From JAJDAT01 sp964344185 (GTDB lineage: Bacteria; Nitrospinota; Nitrospinia; Nitrospinales; JAJDAT01), in NCBI GenBank assembly GCA_964344185.1, contig CAYFMN010000003.1, positions 62,001-126,000 on the forward strand: a stretch of DNA of 64,000 nucleotides, read 5' to 3'. The notes under the pieces were generated by a model. That model saw only the letters and a program-made list of their open reading frames with translations. It did no database searches and was not told the origin of the DNA. Numbering within the stretch: position 1 is the first letter of the stretch; the number at the start of each line of letters is the position of its first letter. The position numbers and the translations under genes were made by a program. Of this stretch, positions 26,200 through 33,683 are shown in pieces.

Positions 26200-26745
26200 A
26201 TGGCGCCGCTAACTATAAAACGAAAATTAGGAATTGGATTATTTTATTTAACCGTTTTAACTTTTATCGACTGGGGGATAGGAGATATGTCCTTTGCGGG
26301 AGCCCCACGTTTTAAAGATAACAGCGATGGGACCATAACGGATAGCAAAAGTGGGTTTCAGTGGGCAAAGGAAGATAGTTGGAATCAAACAGGTAAATGT
26401 ATGAATTGGAACGACGCCATGGCTTATGTGAAAAATTTAAAAACCGGCGGACACTCTGACTGGAGAGTTCCAACGTTAGACGAAATTTCGAAATGGCCTA
26501 ACGGAATTGTTGAACGGGCTAAAACGAATAAAATAGGAGCAAACTTTAGAAATTGGAAAGAAGAGTATACGTTGAATTTAGACGCTATTTTTGCCGAAGG
26601 AGCGGCTTATTGGGTATGGTCTTCAGAGGTCGATGGAGAAGCCCGCGCGGGAGCTATTGATATGCGAACGGGACATATTTTAAATCTCGAAAAAAAAATG
26701 TGTTTTGCTCTAGGCGTTCGCGCTGTTCGTAATCCTGGGAAATAA
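26200..26745 (+). CDS. DUF1566 (Lcl C-terminal) secreted protein
   Basis: 181 residues from ATG 26200, which follows AGAAGAG; a TTG at 26188 would add four residues. A signal peptide (to about residue 30, ending FAGAPRF) precedes a Lcl C-terminal/DUF1566 domain: NSDGTITDSKSGFQWAKE, WNDAMAYVKNL, GHSDWRVPTLDEI, AYWVWSSE and FALGVRAVR. This domain shares the C-type-lectin-like FGE fold and is usually exported or on the cell surface. It is two bases from the TPR gene, so the two form an operon. Confidence 0.8.
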   Translation: MAPLTIKRKLGIGLFYLTVLTFIDWGIGDMSFAGAPRFKDNSDGTITDSKSGFQWAKEDSWNQTGKCMNWNDAMAYVKNLKTGGHSDWRVPTLDEISKWPNGIVERAKTNKIGANFRNWKEEYTLNLDAIFAEGAAYWVWSSEVDGEARAGAIDMRTGHILNLEKKMCFALGVRAVRNPGK

Positions 26746-26747
26746 AA

Positions 26748-27266
26748 ATGGATACGCCGTATATATTTATTGGCGTAGTTGCCGCTTTATGTCTAATTTG
26801 TATAATTGTGTGGGGTATTTGGCGTTTAAAACTCGGGAAAAATAAACTAAAGCCAAAAATTGAAACGGATGAAGAAACCGATTCAGCAGAAGTTTATAAC
26901 GCCCGCGGTAATCTTTACGCGCATCAAAAGCTCTATGAAGAGGCAAAAAATGAGTATCGCAAAGCGTTAGGTGTTGATCCAGAGTTTGCCAAAGCTCACA
27001 ATAATTTAGGTAACGTATATTTTAAACAGAATTTATTAGAAGAAGCGGAATGGAAATATAAAAAAGCGCTTGAATTAGCCCCTGACTACTGCGACGCGCA
27101 TTTTAATTTAGGACTTTTATTTAATCGCCAGGAAAAATGGGACGATGCGATTTGGAAATTCCACCAAGTTTTACAATTAAGCCCTAAAGACGAATTGGCA
27201 AGAAAATATATAGAGTCCATAAAGAAAAAGATAGACGCAAAAAAATTATCGCTTAACCGTGACTAG
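26748..27266 (+). CDS. membrane-anchored TPR protein
   Basis: 172 residues: a membrane anchor at residues about 5-24, then three to four TPR units (for example AKAHNNLGNVYFKQNLLEEAE and CDAHFNLGLLFNRQEKWDDAI) built on a YxxxLGxxxxxxxxxxxA spacing. It begins two bases after the DUF1566 gene. TPRs mediate protein-protein contact, so it may hold the secreted partner at the membrane (inference). Confidence 0.8.
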   Translation: MDTPYIFIGVVAALCLICIIVWGIWRLKLGKNKLKPKIETDEETDSAEVYNARGNLYAHQKLYEEAKNEYRKALGVDPEFAKAHNNLGNVYFKQNLLEEAEWKYKKALELAPDYCDAHFNLGLLFNRQEKWDDAIWKFHQVLQLSPKDELARKYIESIKKKIDAKKLSLNRD

Positions 27267-27278
27267 AGTGGAAAGAGG

Positions 27279-28652
27279 TTACGCTAGTTGTTCCGCAAGT
27301 TCTTCGGCGGGATAGGTTAATATCTCTGATAAAGTTGGGTGATAATGCGGGATGGCAGCCAAGTCTTTAACTGTTCCATTGAAATACATAACCGCTATAA
27401 GTTCATGAATCATTTCCGCCGCTCCGGGTCCGACAATATGCGAACCGATTATTTTCCCTGTCTTTGGATCGCACATCAATTTAACATGACCGCGAGTTTC
27501 TCCCAGGCACATTGATTTCCCGTGATCGTCGAAGGGATAAGAGGCCGCTAGATACGGAATATTTCCAGTTTTACATTCTTTTTCAGTTAATCCAGCGCTG
27601 GCAACGGCAGGATCGGTGAAGGTGATATTAGCCTTTAATCGGTCTTCAAATCTGCTTGGCGGTTGATCTGTTAATACCGCATTTTTGGCGGCTAATTCTC
27701 CTTGCCAGATAGCGGTGTGAACGACTTCGTGAATGCCATTGACGTCTCCCACTGCAAAAATATGTTTTTGATTGGTACGCATTTCCAGGTCGACTTTAAT
27801 TTTACCCTTATTTAGTTCAACTCCTGCCGCTTCTAAATTAAGTCCGTCGGTATTAGCTCTTCTTCCAAGCGCTTGCAAAACTGTTTGGGCGGAGACGGTT
27901 TTTTCCTGGCCTTCATGAGTGAAATATGCGGTTGTGAGGTTTCCATCCCTAGTGAATTGTTTAAGTTGAGTACCTGTGTAAACGTCCATACCTTCTTCGC
28001 GAAGTTGTTCTTCCACTGGGAGAGCCAAATCTTCGTCGCTTGATGAAAATATATGACCGCTTCTTTGGATTAAAGAAACTTTGACGCCGATTCGGCAAAA
28101 GAATTGGGCTAATTCGGTAGCTACCGGTCCCGCTCCTAAAACAATCATCGATTCCGGCATTTCTCGCATTTCTAAAGCGTGGTCGCTTGTTATAAATCCC
28201 GCTTCTTTTAAACCAGGAATGGGGTAATCGGACACAACCGAGCCTGTGGCGATAATAAAATTCTTAGCGGTTAGTTTTTTAGCTCCAGCTTGAATCTCGT
28301 GTGGAGAGATGAAAGAGCCTTTTTCCTGGATTAAGTCAAACCGTGGGTTTTTAAGTTGGTTGATACGATAATCGGCAAATTCGCCAATCAATCGGTTTTT
28401 ACGGTCGATTATGGCGCCTAAATTTGCTTTCGTGACTACCGGAGCTAATCCAAATTCCTGTGTCCGGGCAGTCAATGCCATAATCTCAGACGATCTTAAA
28501 ATCGCTTTAGATGGCATACAACCGCGTAAAATACAAAGCCCGCCTAAAGGGCCGGGGTCCAATATGGCTACTTTAGCTCCTGCGGTTTGAGCTGTATCGG
28601 CTGCTGAATAGCCGGCGGAACCGCCGCCGATAACAATAACGTCGTAATCCAT
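27279..28652 (-). CDS. pyridine nucleotide-disulfide oxidoreductase (Lpd/Mer-type flavoprotein)
   Basis: 457 residues. The FAD motif VIVIGGGSAGYSAA is at the N-terminus, the redox CILRGC motif (CxxxxC) in GGLCILRGCMPSK, a second nucleotide-binding motif near MIVLGAGPVATELAQFF, GDV motif FAVGDVNG, and a C-terminal HYHPTLSE with the catalytic His-Glu pair. This is the dihydrolipoamide-dehydrogenase/mercuric-reductase family. There is no CC tail of MerA and no lipoyl-complex genes nearby, so the disulfide substrate is unknown. Confidence 0.85.
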   Translation of the reverse strand: MDYDVIVIGGGSAGYSAADTAQTAGAKVAILDPGPLGGLCILRGCMPSKAILRSSEIMALTARTQEFGLAPVVTKANLGAIIDRKNRLIGEFADYRINQLKNPRFDLIQEKGSFISPHEIQAGAKKLTAKNFIIATGSVVSDYPIPGLKEAGFITSDHALEMREMPESMIVLGAGPVATELAQFFCRIGVKVSLIQRSGHIFSSSDEDLALPVEEQLREEGMDVYTGTQLKQFTRDGNLTTAYFTHEGQEKTVSAQTVLQALGRRANTDGLNLEAAGVELNKGKIKVDLEMRTNQKHIFAVGDVNGIHEVVHTAIWQGELAAKNAVLTDQPPSRFEDRLKANITFTDPAVASAGLTEKECKTGNIPYLAASYPFDDHGKSMCLGETRGHVKLMCDPKTGKIIGSHIVGPGAAEMIHELIAVMYFNGTVKDLAAIPHYHPTLSEILTYPAEELAEQLA

Positions 28653-28667
28653 CGGGAATAAACGATA

Positions 28668-29204
28668 TTAGGATCCGTTGCCATTAAAATCGGAGGCGCT
28701 TAAACCAAATTCGGCGTAGCATTCTTTTAGCAAATCGGCGGCGTTAGAGGCCATTTGCGCGTCGCCTTGCTCCTCAAATAATTTTTTAGCCTTAATGAGG
28801 TTGGAAATAGTAGGTCTTCCTTGCTTGATAGAGTAATGTATCATCGCAAGGTTACTGTAGGCTTTCGCAAAATTAGGGTTAAGCCGCACCGCTTCTTCGT
28901 AATGTTTGACCGCATCTTCGGTTAAGCCGCTCAAATTGCTAACCACGGCAAGGCAATAGTGGACCATAGGGTCTTCGTCTTTTAGCTCCAAAGCCTTTTT
29001 AAAGCATTCCACCGCTTTTAAATTACGGGGAATTTTCCCGTATCGTATTCCCATGTTGTACCAGGCTTTAAAATGGGTTGGATCCAACTCCACCGCTTTT
29101 TCATATGCTTTAATGGAATCTTCGTTTTGTTGGAGACGGCCAAGCGAGACGCCCTCGTTAAACCAGTCTTCAGCCGTTTTGTCCGATTGTGATTCTTGAG
29201 ACAT
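28668..29204 (-). CDS. TPR protein
   Basis: 178 residues, soluble, with three or four TPR units starting at residue 11 (AEDWFNEGVSLGRLQQNEDSIKAYEKAV begins the first). No signal peptide. It is 15 bases upstream of the flavoprotein gene on the same strand, and the two are likely co-transcribed; a scaffold or regulatory link to that enzyme is inference. Confidence 0.8.
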   Translation of the reverse strand: MSQESQSDKTAEDWFNEGVSLGRLQQNEDSIKAYEKAVELDPTHFKAWYNMGIRYGKIPRNLKAVECFKKALELKDEDPMVHYCLAVVSNLSGLTEDAVKHYEEAVRLNPNFAKAYSNLAMIHYSIKQGRPTISNLIKAKKLFEEQGDAQMASNAADLLKECYAEFGLSASDFNGNGS

Positions 29205-29381
29205 ATCTTAGTCCTGAAAAATTTTCGTAATATTAAGGGTAAATTGAAATTTTAGTACCGAATATGCTACCTTATTACCGCCTTAAATTGCAATAAAGAC
29301 ATGGATTTACTTTAATTTTATCAAGCGTTGGCCTTGATACGCTTTGGCCTCGCAATTAGCTTTTCTGGAGGTTTTGCCGGA

Positions 29382-29678
29382 ATGTCAATTTCGCCCGGTT
29401 CGGATGAAGAACGATTGTTATTAGGAAAATGGATTAAAATGGGACAAAATTTAATTGTAGCGACGTTTCCATTTGGGGAGTCTCTTATTGATCCAAAAAT
29501 AAAAAGAGATGAGGAAACGGCCAAAAAAGCTGAAGAATTTGTGAAGTATGACCACGAAATTGCGGCTAAGCTTTCTCATTTAAAGGGTAAGTTCCGCTAC
29601 GCGTTAGAAACTTATTACCGCGAGACCTGGGGACCTACCTTGCCTACCGATGAAGAGTTGGAAAAACTAAATGGCTGA
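29382..29678 (+). CDS. small soluble protein of unknown function
   Basis: About 98 residues from ATG 29382, which has a GGAGG site ten bases upstream (29367-29371); an ATG-type start at 29328 would add an unlikely 18 residues. Charged and helical in the C-terminal half. No family recognised. Its last 8 bases overlap the start of the Rieske-like gene, so the two are translated together. Confidence 0.6.
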   Translation: MSISPGSDEERLLLGKWIKMGQNLIVATFPFGESLIDPKIKRDEETAKKAEEFVKYDHEIAAKLSHLKGKFRYALETYYRETWGPTLPTDEELEKLNG

Positions 29679-29994
29679 AGTCAAAATCGCTGATTTGAGC
29701 GAAGCGCCCGCAGAAGGAACCGGTAAAGTCATTGAGTTTGAGCATCCAATTACCTGCTATGAGTATGGTATTGCTTTATTTCAAGTGAAGGGTAAATTTT
29801 ACGCTTTGACCAATGAATGTAAAAGATGCTCTGGTCATTTGGGCATAGGTGAATTGAATGGATATTATGCTATTTGCCCGAGAGACGAAACGCCGTGGAA
29901 TGTTAAAAATGGTTTATGCAAGTTTGACAAAACTTTATCGACGCCTTCCTACAAAGTTCAAATAAAAGATGGCGGATTAGTTATCGTCATTTGA
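29671..29994 (+). CDS. Rieske-like protein lacking both His ligands
   Basis: 107 residues aligned to a Rieske ferredoxin fold. The first box reads ECKRCSGHLGIGEL where family members have CPHRGGPLGxGxL; the second reads CPRDETPWNVKNG where CPWHGxxFDxxTG is expected. Thus C50 and C69 are retained, while the His positions are Arg (52) and Asp (72). Extra Cys occur at 29, 53 and 83. A normal [2Fe-2S] Rieske cluster (2 Cys, 2 His) is therefore not expected; either a different Cys-coordinated metal site or none. Overlaps the upstream gene by 8 bases and faces the MsrP-like gene. Confidence 0.7.
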   Translation: MAEVKIADLSEAPAEGTGKVIEFEHPITCYEYGIALFQVKGKFYALTNECKRCSGHLGIGELNGYYAICPRDETPWNVKNGLCKFDKTLSTPSYKVQIKDGGLVIVI

Positions 29995-30000
29995 CTTGAT

Positions 30001-30729
30001 TTAGTAGCGAATTTCTCCGCCGTAAATTTTTCGAGTCATTTTTCCTTGATCTAATGGATGATCGTAACCAGGTAAAATAGTTCCGTCCGCCGAGTAGGGG
30101 CCGATTTTACTCCAAGTTCCATAAGGCGGTTCTTTGACGTACTCGATTTCCAGGATAGCTTTAGGGTTTTTATAACCATATTTAAAAGGCATAACGGCTC
30201 GAAGCGGGAACCCGTGTCCATCGGACAAAGGTTTCCCGTTCATTTCGTATACCATTAACGTTCTCGGTTGCAAAAGATCTTCTCTCAACGCTGCTTCCAG
30301 ATATTCGTCTGCGCAACGAAAAACTATACCTTTGGCTTCGGGCAAAGGTTGTACTAGGCGATCTAACTCGGAAAAATGGAATCCCGTCCATTCCGCTTTA
30401 GCCGACCAGCATTCCACACATTTGAGGCGTGATATCTGCGTTTTTTGGGGAAAAGTTTGTATTTGGTTTAAATTGAGCGTTTGGGGGTTTTTACATAAAC
30501 CATGAATCCGTAAAGTCCATTTTTCTCCATTCACTCGTAGAAAAGGTTTCCAGTAATTAACGTAAAACTTTTGAAATTGGTTCGCTCGTGTTTTTCCAAT
30601 AAATGGGGTTCCTGTGTAAACGTCCGAATCAGCTCCTTTAGCTGAAGAACGAGAACCAAAAACTCCGAAAAAAACTGCGAACAGTTTCATGAAAGAAACT
30701 AAAAAACCTCTACGTGAAAAATCTGTCAT
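30001..30729 (-). CDS. MsrP/YedY-like molybdopterin oxidoreductase
   Basis: 242 residues from ATG at 30729, overlapping the upstream stop as ATGA. A twin-arginine signal SRRGFLVS (residues 5-12) precedes a sulfite-oxidase-fold domain. The conserved Moco Cys lies in LKCVECWSAKAEWTGF (C104); the matching YedY motif is RCVEAWS. DGHGFPLRAVMPFKYGY is also typical. MsrP repairs methionine sulfoxide in periplasmic proteins using MsrQ, but no MsrQ gene is here. Likely a Tat-exported periplasmic enzyme whose electron donor is unknown. Confidence 0.85.
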   Translation of the reverse strand: MTDFSRRGFLVSFMKLFAVFFGVFGSRSSAKGADSDVYTGTPFIGKTRANQFQKFYVNYWKPFLRVNGEKWTLRIHGLCKNPQTLNLNQIQTFPQKTQISRLKCVECWSAKAEWTGFHFSELDRLVQPLPEAKGIVFRCADEYLEAALREDLLQPRTLMVYEMNGKPLSDGHGFPLRAVMPFKYGYKNPKAILEIEYVKEPPYGTWSKIGPYSADGTILPGYDHPLDQGKMTRKIYGGEIRY

Positions 30730-31364
30730 CGCGCGCAACGAAAACCTAAGAAAATAAACCGTTGTTCAGGCTTGGCCAAAGCGATATCAAATGTTTTGCC
30801 GTATTCGTAGTCTAAGTGCAGGTTCCACAGACCGCCACGAATGATTTTTTTGTTTTCGCGGTCAGTCGTTGTCCACTCCCAAACCGAACCAGCCATATCA
30901 CGAACTCCAAAGTAAGAAATGTCCTTTTTATTAAATCCAACTTTTCTTTTAATGATGCCTGAATGAAAAGGATGCGCTTTTTTTCTTAATTTCTTGTTGC
31001 CCCAGGGATAGATGCGACCGTCAAATCCACGCGCCACTTTTTCCCACTCGTTAGAACTTGGCAGACGTTTATTTTGAGCGACGCAATAATCATTCGCTTC
31101 CTGCCAGGTGACCTGAGTAACGGGATGAGCTTCGGTTCCGGGATGAAAGGAGCGCTTCCCGGCCCATTGCGCAAACTCTTGATTTGTAACCTCAAACCGG
31201 TCAATAAAGAAGCGTTCCAATTTCATTGTTTTAAGATCTCCGTTATTGGGATCGCCTGCTTTAAAATACCCAACGGGTATTTTGATCATTTCAGACGCTT
31301 GGGCGGCTTTACAATCGTTACAAGAAATTAAAACCGCGAATAAAAATAGTATTGGTTTTATAAT
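30726..31364 (-). CDS. FGE-fold lipoprotein with no canonical start codon
   Basis: The FGE-fold domain from ATG 31289 has 187 residues (FFIDRFEVTNQEFAQWAGKR, LPSSNEWEKVARG, IYPWGN, GVRDMAGSVWEW, GFRCAR). In frame upstream lies a clear lipoprotein signal: a basic start, then PILFLFAVLISC with lipobox LISC. Between an in-frame stop (complement of 31390-31392) and ATG 31289 there is no ATG, GTG or TTG. ATT at 31364-31362, eight bases after AAGG, or ATA next to it, is the likeliest start; a sequence error is the alternative. The two Cys of active FGE are missing. Its stop overlaps the MsrP-like start (ATGA). Confidence 0.6.
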   Translation of the reverse strand: MIKPILFLFAVLISCNDCKAAQASEMIKIPVGYFKAGDPNNGDLKTMKLERFFIDRFEVTNQEFAQWAGKRSFHPGTEAHPVTQVTWQEANDYCVAQNKRLPSSNEWEKVARGFDGRIYPWGNKKLRKKAHPFHSGIIKRKVGFNKKDISYFGVRDMAGSVWEWTTTDRENKKIIRGGLWNLHLDYEYGKTFDIALAKPEQRFIFLGFRCAR

Positions 31365-31735
31365 TCGAAAAACCTTTTTCTTACGCTCCTATTTATTCGT
31401 TAACAGTCTTTATTTTATATTATGAAGTTGGTTACAAACCAATAAAACTTAAATATATCAGGAAGCTATTACACAGATTTATTATGTGGATGTTTTCGAT
31501 GGATTGAGTAAAATTGTCGAAAATTTTTGCCTGAGGAACTTAAAATCGTGATTGGTGGATTGGTAAAAAAAGACGCCAAGAAGAGATAATATCGATTAAC
31601 CCTCTTGCGTTCCGGTCTTTGCTAGGATATTGTGTGAGGTTTGAAATCGTTAATTTGACGTGAAATGCGACCAAAGAGTATTTTCTTTGGCTGCGCTCGT
31701 TTTGAATAGACTGAACAACCTATAGGAATCGGAAT
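31365..31735 (+). other. intergenic region before the long pentapeptide gene
   Basis: 371 bases separating the FGE lipoprotein (minus) from the pentapeptide gene (plus). It contains the minus-strand ribosome-site-like AGGAG around 31385-31389 and a plus-strand promoter at 31655-31684. Nothing else was recognised. Confidence 0.4.
31655..31684 (+). promoter_or_regulatory. candidate promoter of the acidic pentapeptide gene
   Basis: TTGACG at 31655-31660, an 18-base spacer and TATTTT at 31679-31684, about 50 bases before the ATG at 31736. Confidence 0.4.
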
Positions 31736-33382
31736 ATGGCGGATTTTACCCGGGAAGAAATTGAACAAAAGCTAGCCGAATTAGCCGAGCTGGCGGAAGC
31801 AAAAGCGGCTGAAGCTGATGAGGAAAGCGAGATTGAAATCTCCGTTACCGAAGTAAAAAGCGAAGACGACGATGTCGAGGATGAAGAAGAGACTGAAGGA
31901 AAACCCGAAGAAGGAGAGAAGACTGAGGAAGACGAAAAAGACGAGGAAGAGGCTGCGGAATCCAAAGAGGATGATGAAGAACCTGGAGAAGCCTTAGAAA
32001 AAGTGGAGGAACCGGAAGAAGAAGTTTTTACCTTTGCGGGAACTGACCTTGGAGGATTGGACCTTTCCGGTTTGGATATGTCCGGTCTTGATTTTACCGG
32101 AGCCAATTTAAAAGAAGTAAATTTAAACGAAGCGATTTTAGAAGGCACAAACTTTGAGAAATGCGATTTTACCGAAGCGGAGTTGCAGGAAGCTGAGTTA
32201 ACTGAAGCCAATTTTTCCGAAAGCGTTCTTGTTAAAACGAGTTTTGAAGGGTCTAATTTATCGCAAGCGGATTTTTCCGGCGCCCAGTTGGATGAAACTG
32301 ATTTCACGAGCGCAAATTTAAGCGACGCTATTTTTTCTAAACAAGATTTACGAAAAGCGATTTTCGATGGAGCTGATTTTCGACGCACAAACCTTACAGA
32401 ATGCGAATTGAGCGGAATGGAATTTAGAGAGATGGTATTTACCAAAGCCAATTGCGCAAGGGCTAATTTGGAAGAAGCTAAATTTATTGAATGCGACTTA
32501 AGCCGCGCTAATTTTAAGAACTCAAATTTCAAAAAAGCCGATTTGTCAGATTCCAAACTAAATCAAGGTAACTTTTATGCGGTGGATTTTACCGAAACGG
32601 TTATGATCCGAATCAAAGCCAAAGGAGCCAATTTGGCCGAAGCTAAGTTAGAGAATACAAAGTTAACCCGGGCCGATTTAGCGCAGATAGATTTCACGGA
32701 CGCCACGATTCATAAATCCGATCTTAGTCGCACTAAACTAAGCAGCGCCATTTTTCGTAGAACGGATTTAGAAGGCAGCGATCTTACTGAAACTGATTTG
32801 AATATTGCCGATATGACTGGCGCGAATTTAAAGTTAACCGATCTTTCCGGAGCGAATTTGAGCCGTGTAAAATTGCCAGAAGCTAAACTGAATGGCGCTC
32901 AATTAAGCCGCACCGATTTGACCCGTGGAAAATTCATGAAAGCTGAAATGTCGAATGCCGACTTGAGCGGTTCTAATATTTCCGGAGCTGATTTTTCCGA
33001 AGCTATTATTGAAAAAACAGATTTTAGTCGTTCTAACCTTGTCGAGGCTAAATTTTTTAAGGCCAAAGCAAAAGGAGCTTTTTTTGCGGGAGCCGACCTT
33101 CAAAAAGTTGATTTTTCCGAAGGCGAATTTCAAGAAGCGGAATTTGCAGGCGCTAAACTGAATGAAGCCATGTTAGAGAAAGGCGTATTTAAGGGAGCCG
33201 ATATGCGACGGGCAGATTTTCAAAAAGCAAATTTGAGCGAAATAAACTTAGAAAACGCCGATTTATCCGGGGCAAAATTTAGCGAAGCTTGCCTGGTCAA
33301 AGCAAACCTAACCGGAGCCAGGATGGACGGAGCAGATTTGGACAGAGCCGATCTTTCCGGAGCCAAAGGCCACACGGGCTAA
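31736..33382 (+). CDS. long acidic pentapeptide-repeat protein
   Basis: 548 residues. Residues 1-100 are extremely acidic (Glu/Asp-rich, for example VEDEEETEGKPEEGEK) and probably unstructured. Residues about 102-545 are an almost unbroken run of A(D/N)(L/F)xx pentapeptides, near 85 in number, forming one long quadrilateral beta-helix. No signal peptide or membrane segment. DNA-mimic pentapeptide proteins bind gyrase; a filament-forming scaffold is equally possible. Codon use matches neighbours; the antisense Ser-rich frame in this region is a shadow. Confidence 0.9.
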   Translation: MADFTREEIEQKLAELAELAEAKAAEADEESEIEISVTEVKSEDDDVEDEEETEGKPEEGEKTEEDEKDEEEAAESKEDDEEPGEALEKVEEPEEEVFTFAGTDLGGLDLSGLDMSGLDFTGANLKEVNLNEAILEGTNFEKCDFTEAELQEAELTEANFSESVLVKTSFEGSNLSQADFSGAQLDETDFTSANLSDAIFSKQDLRKAIFDGADFRRTNLTECELSGMEFREMVFTKANCARANLEEAKFIECDLSRANFKNSNFKKADLSDSKLNQGNFYAVDFTETVMIRIKAKGANLAEAKLENTKLTRADLAQIDFTDATIHKSDLSRTKLSSAIFRRTDLEGSDLTETDLNIADMTGANLKLTDLSGANLSRVKLPEAKLNGAQLSRTDLTRGKFMKAEMSNADLSGSNISGADFSEAIIEKTDFSRSNLVEAKFFKAKAKGAFFAGADLQKVDFSEGEFQEAEFAGAKLNEAMLEKGVFKGADMRRADFQKANLSEINLENADLSGAKFSEACLVKANLTGARMDGADLDRADLSGAKGHTG

Positions 33383-33683
33383 GCTAAAAAGGAAATTTTC
33401 TTAAGGGGTAGTAAAAAAGATTTAAAGTTATCCAACCAAAGAGATTAATTTTTCCCTCTCCTCGTGTTATCGAGAGGCGATAGCAAACCGTAAAAATGCC
33501 AATTATTAGGGGCTCTCTAAAATTAATTCCTTCAGCTTCCTCCCATTCCCAGACTTAATTATTTAAAAAAAAATTCTTCTTATTGTAGTTTCGAAGAAGC
33601 GCTATTATTTAATAATTCCTTATAACGTTTCTTTATTTTCAACGACTCATAGACGACGTGTTTCTTATTATCGAGGCTCCCTT
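33383..33683 (+). other. AT-rich intergenic region before the Rieske-glutamate-synthase gene
   Basis: 301 bases. There is a short hairpin-like CTCGTGTTATCGAG at 33462-33475 and an AT-rich stretch (33550-33620) that probably holds the promoter of the next gene, though no hexamer pair stands out. Confidence 0.35.

Noticed and set aside
31720..32556. 278-residue Ser-rich minus-strand frame
   Set aside because: Antisense shadow of the acidic pentapeptide gene; the Ser and Lys runs are the complement of Glu and Asp codons.
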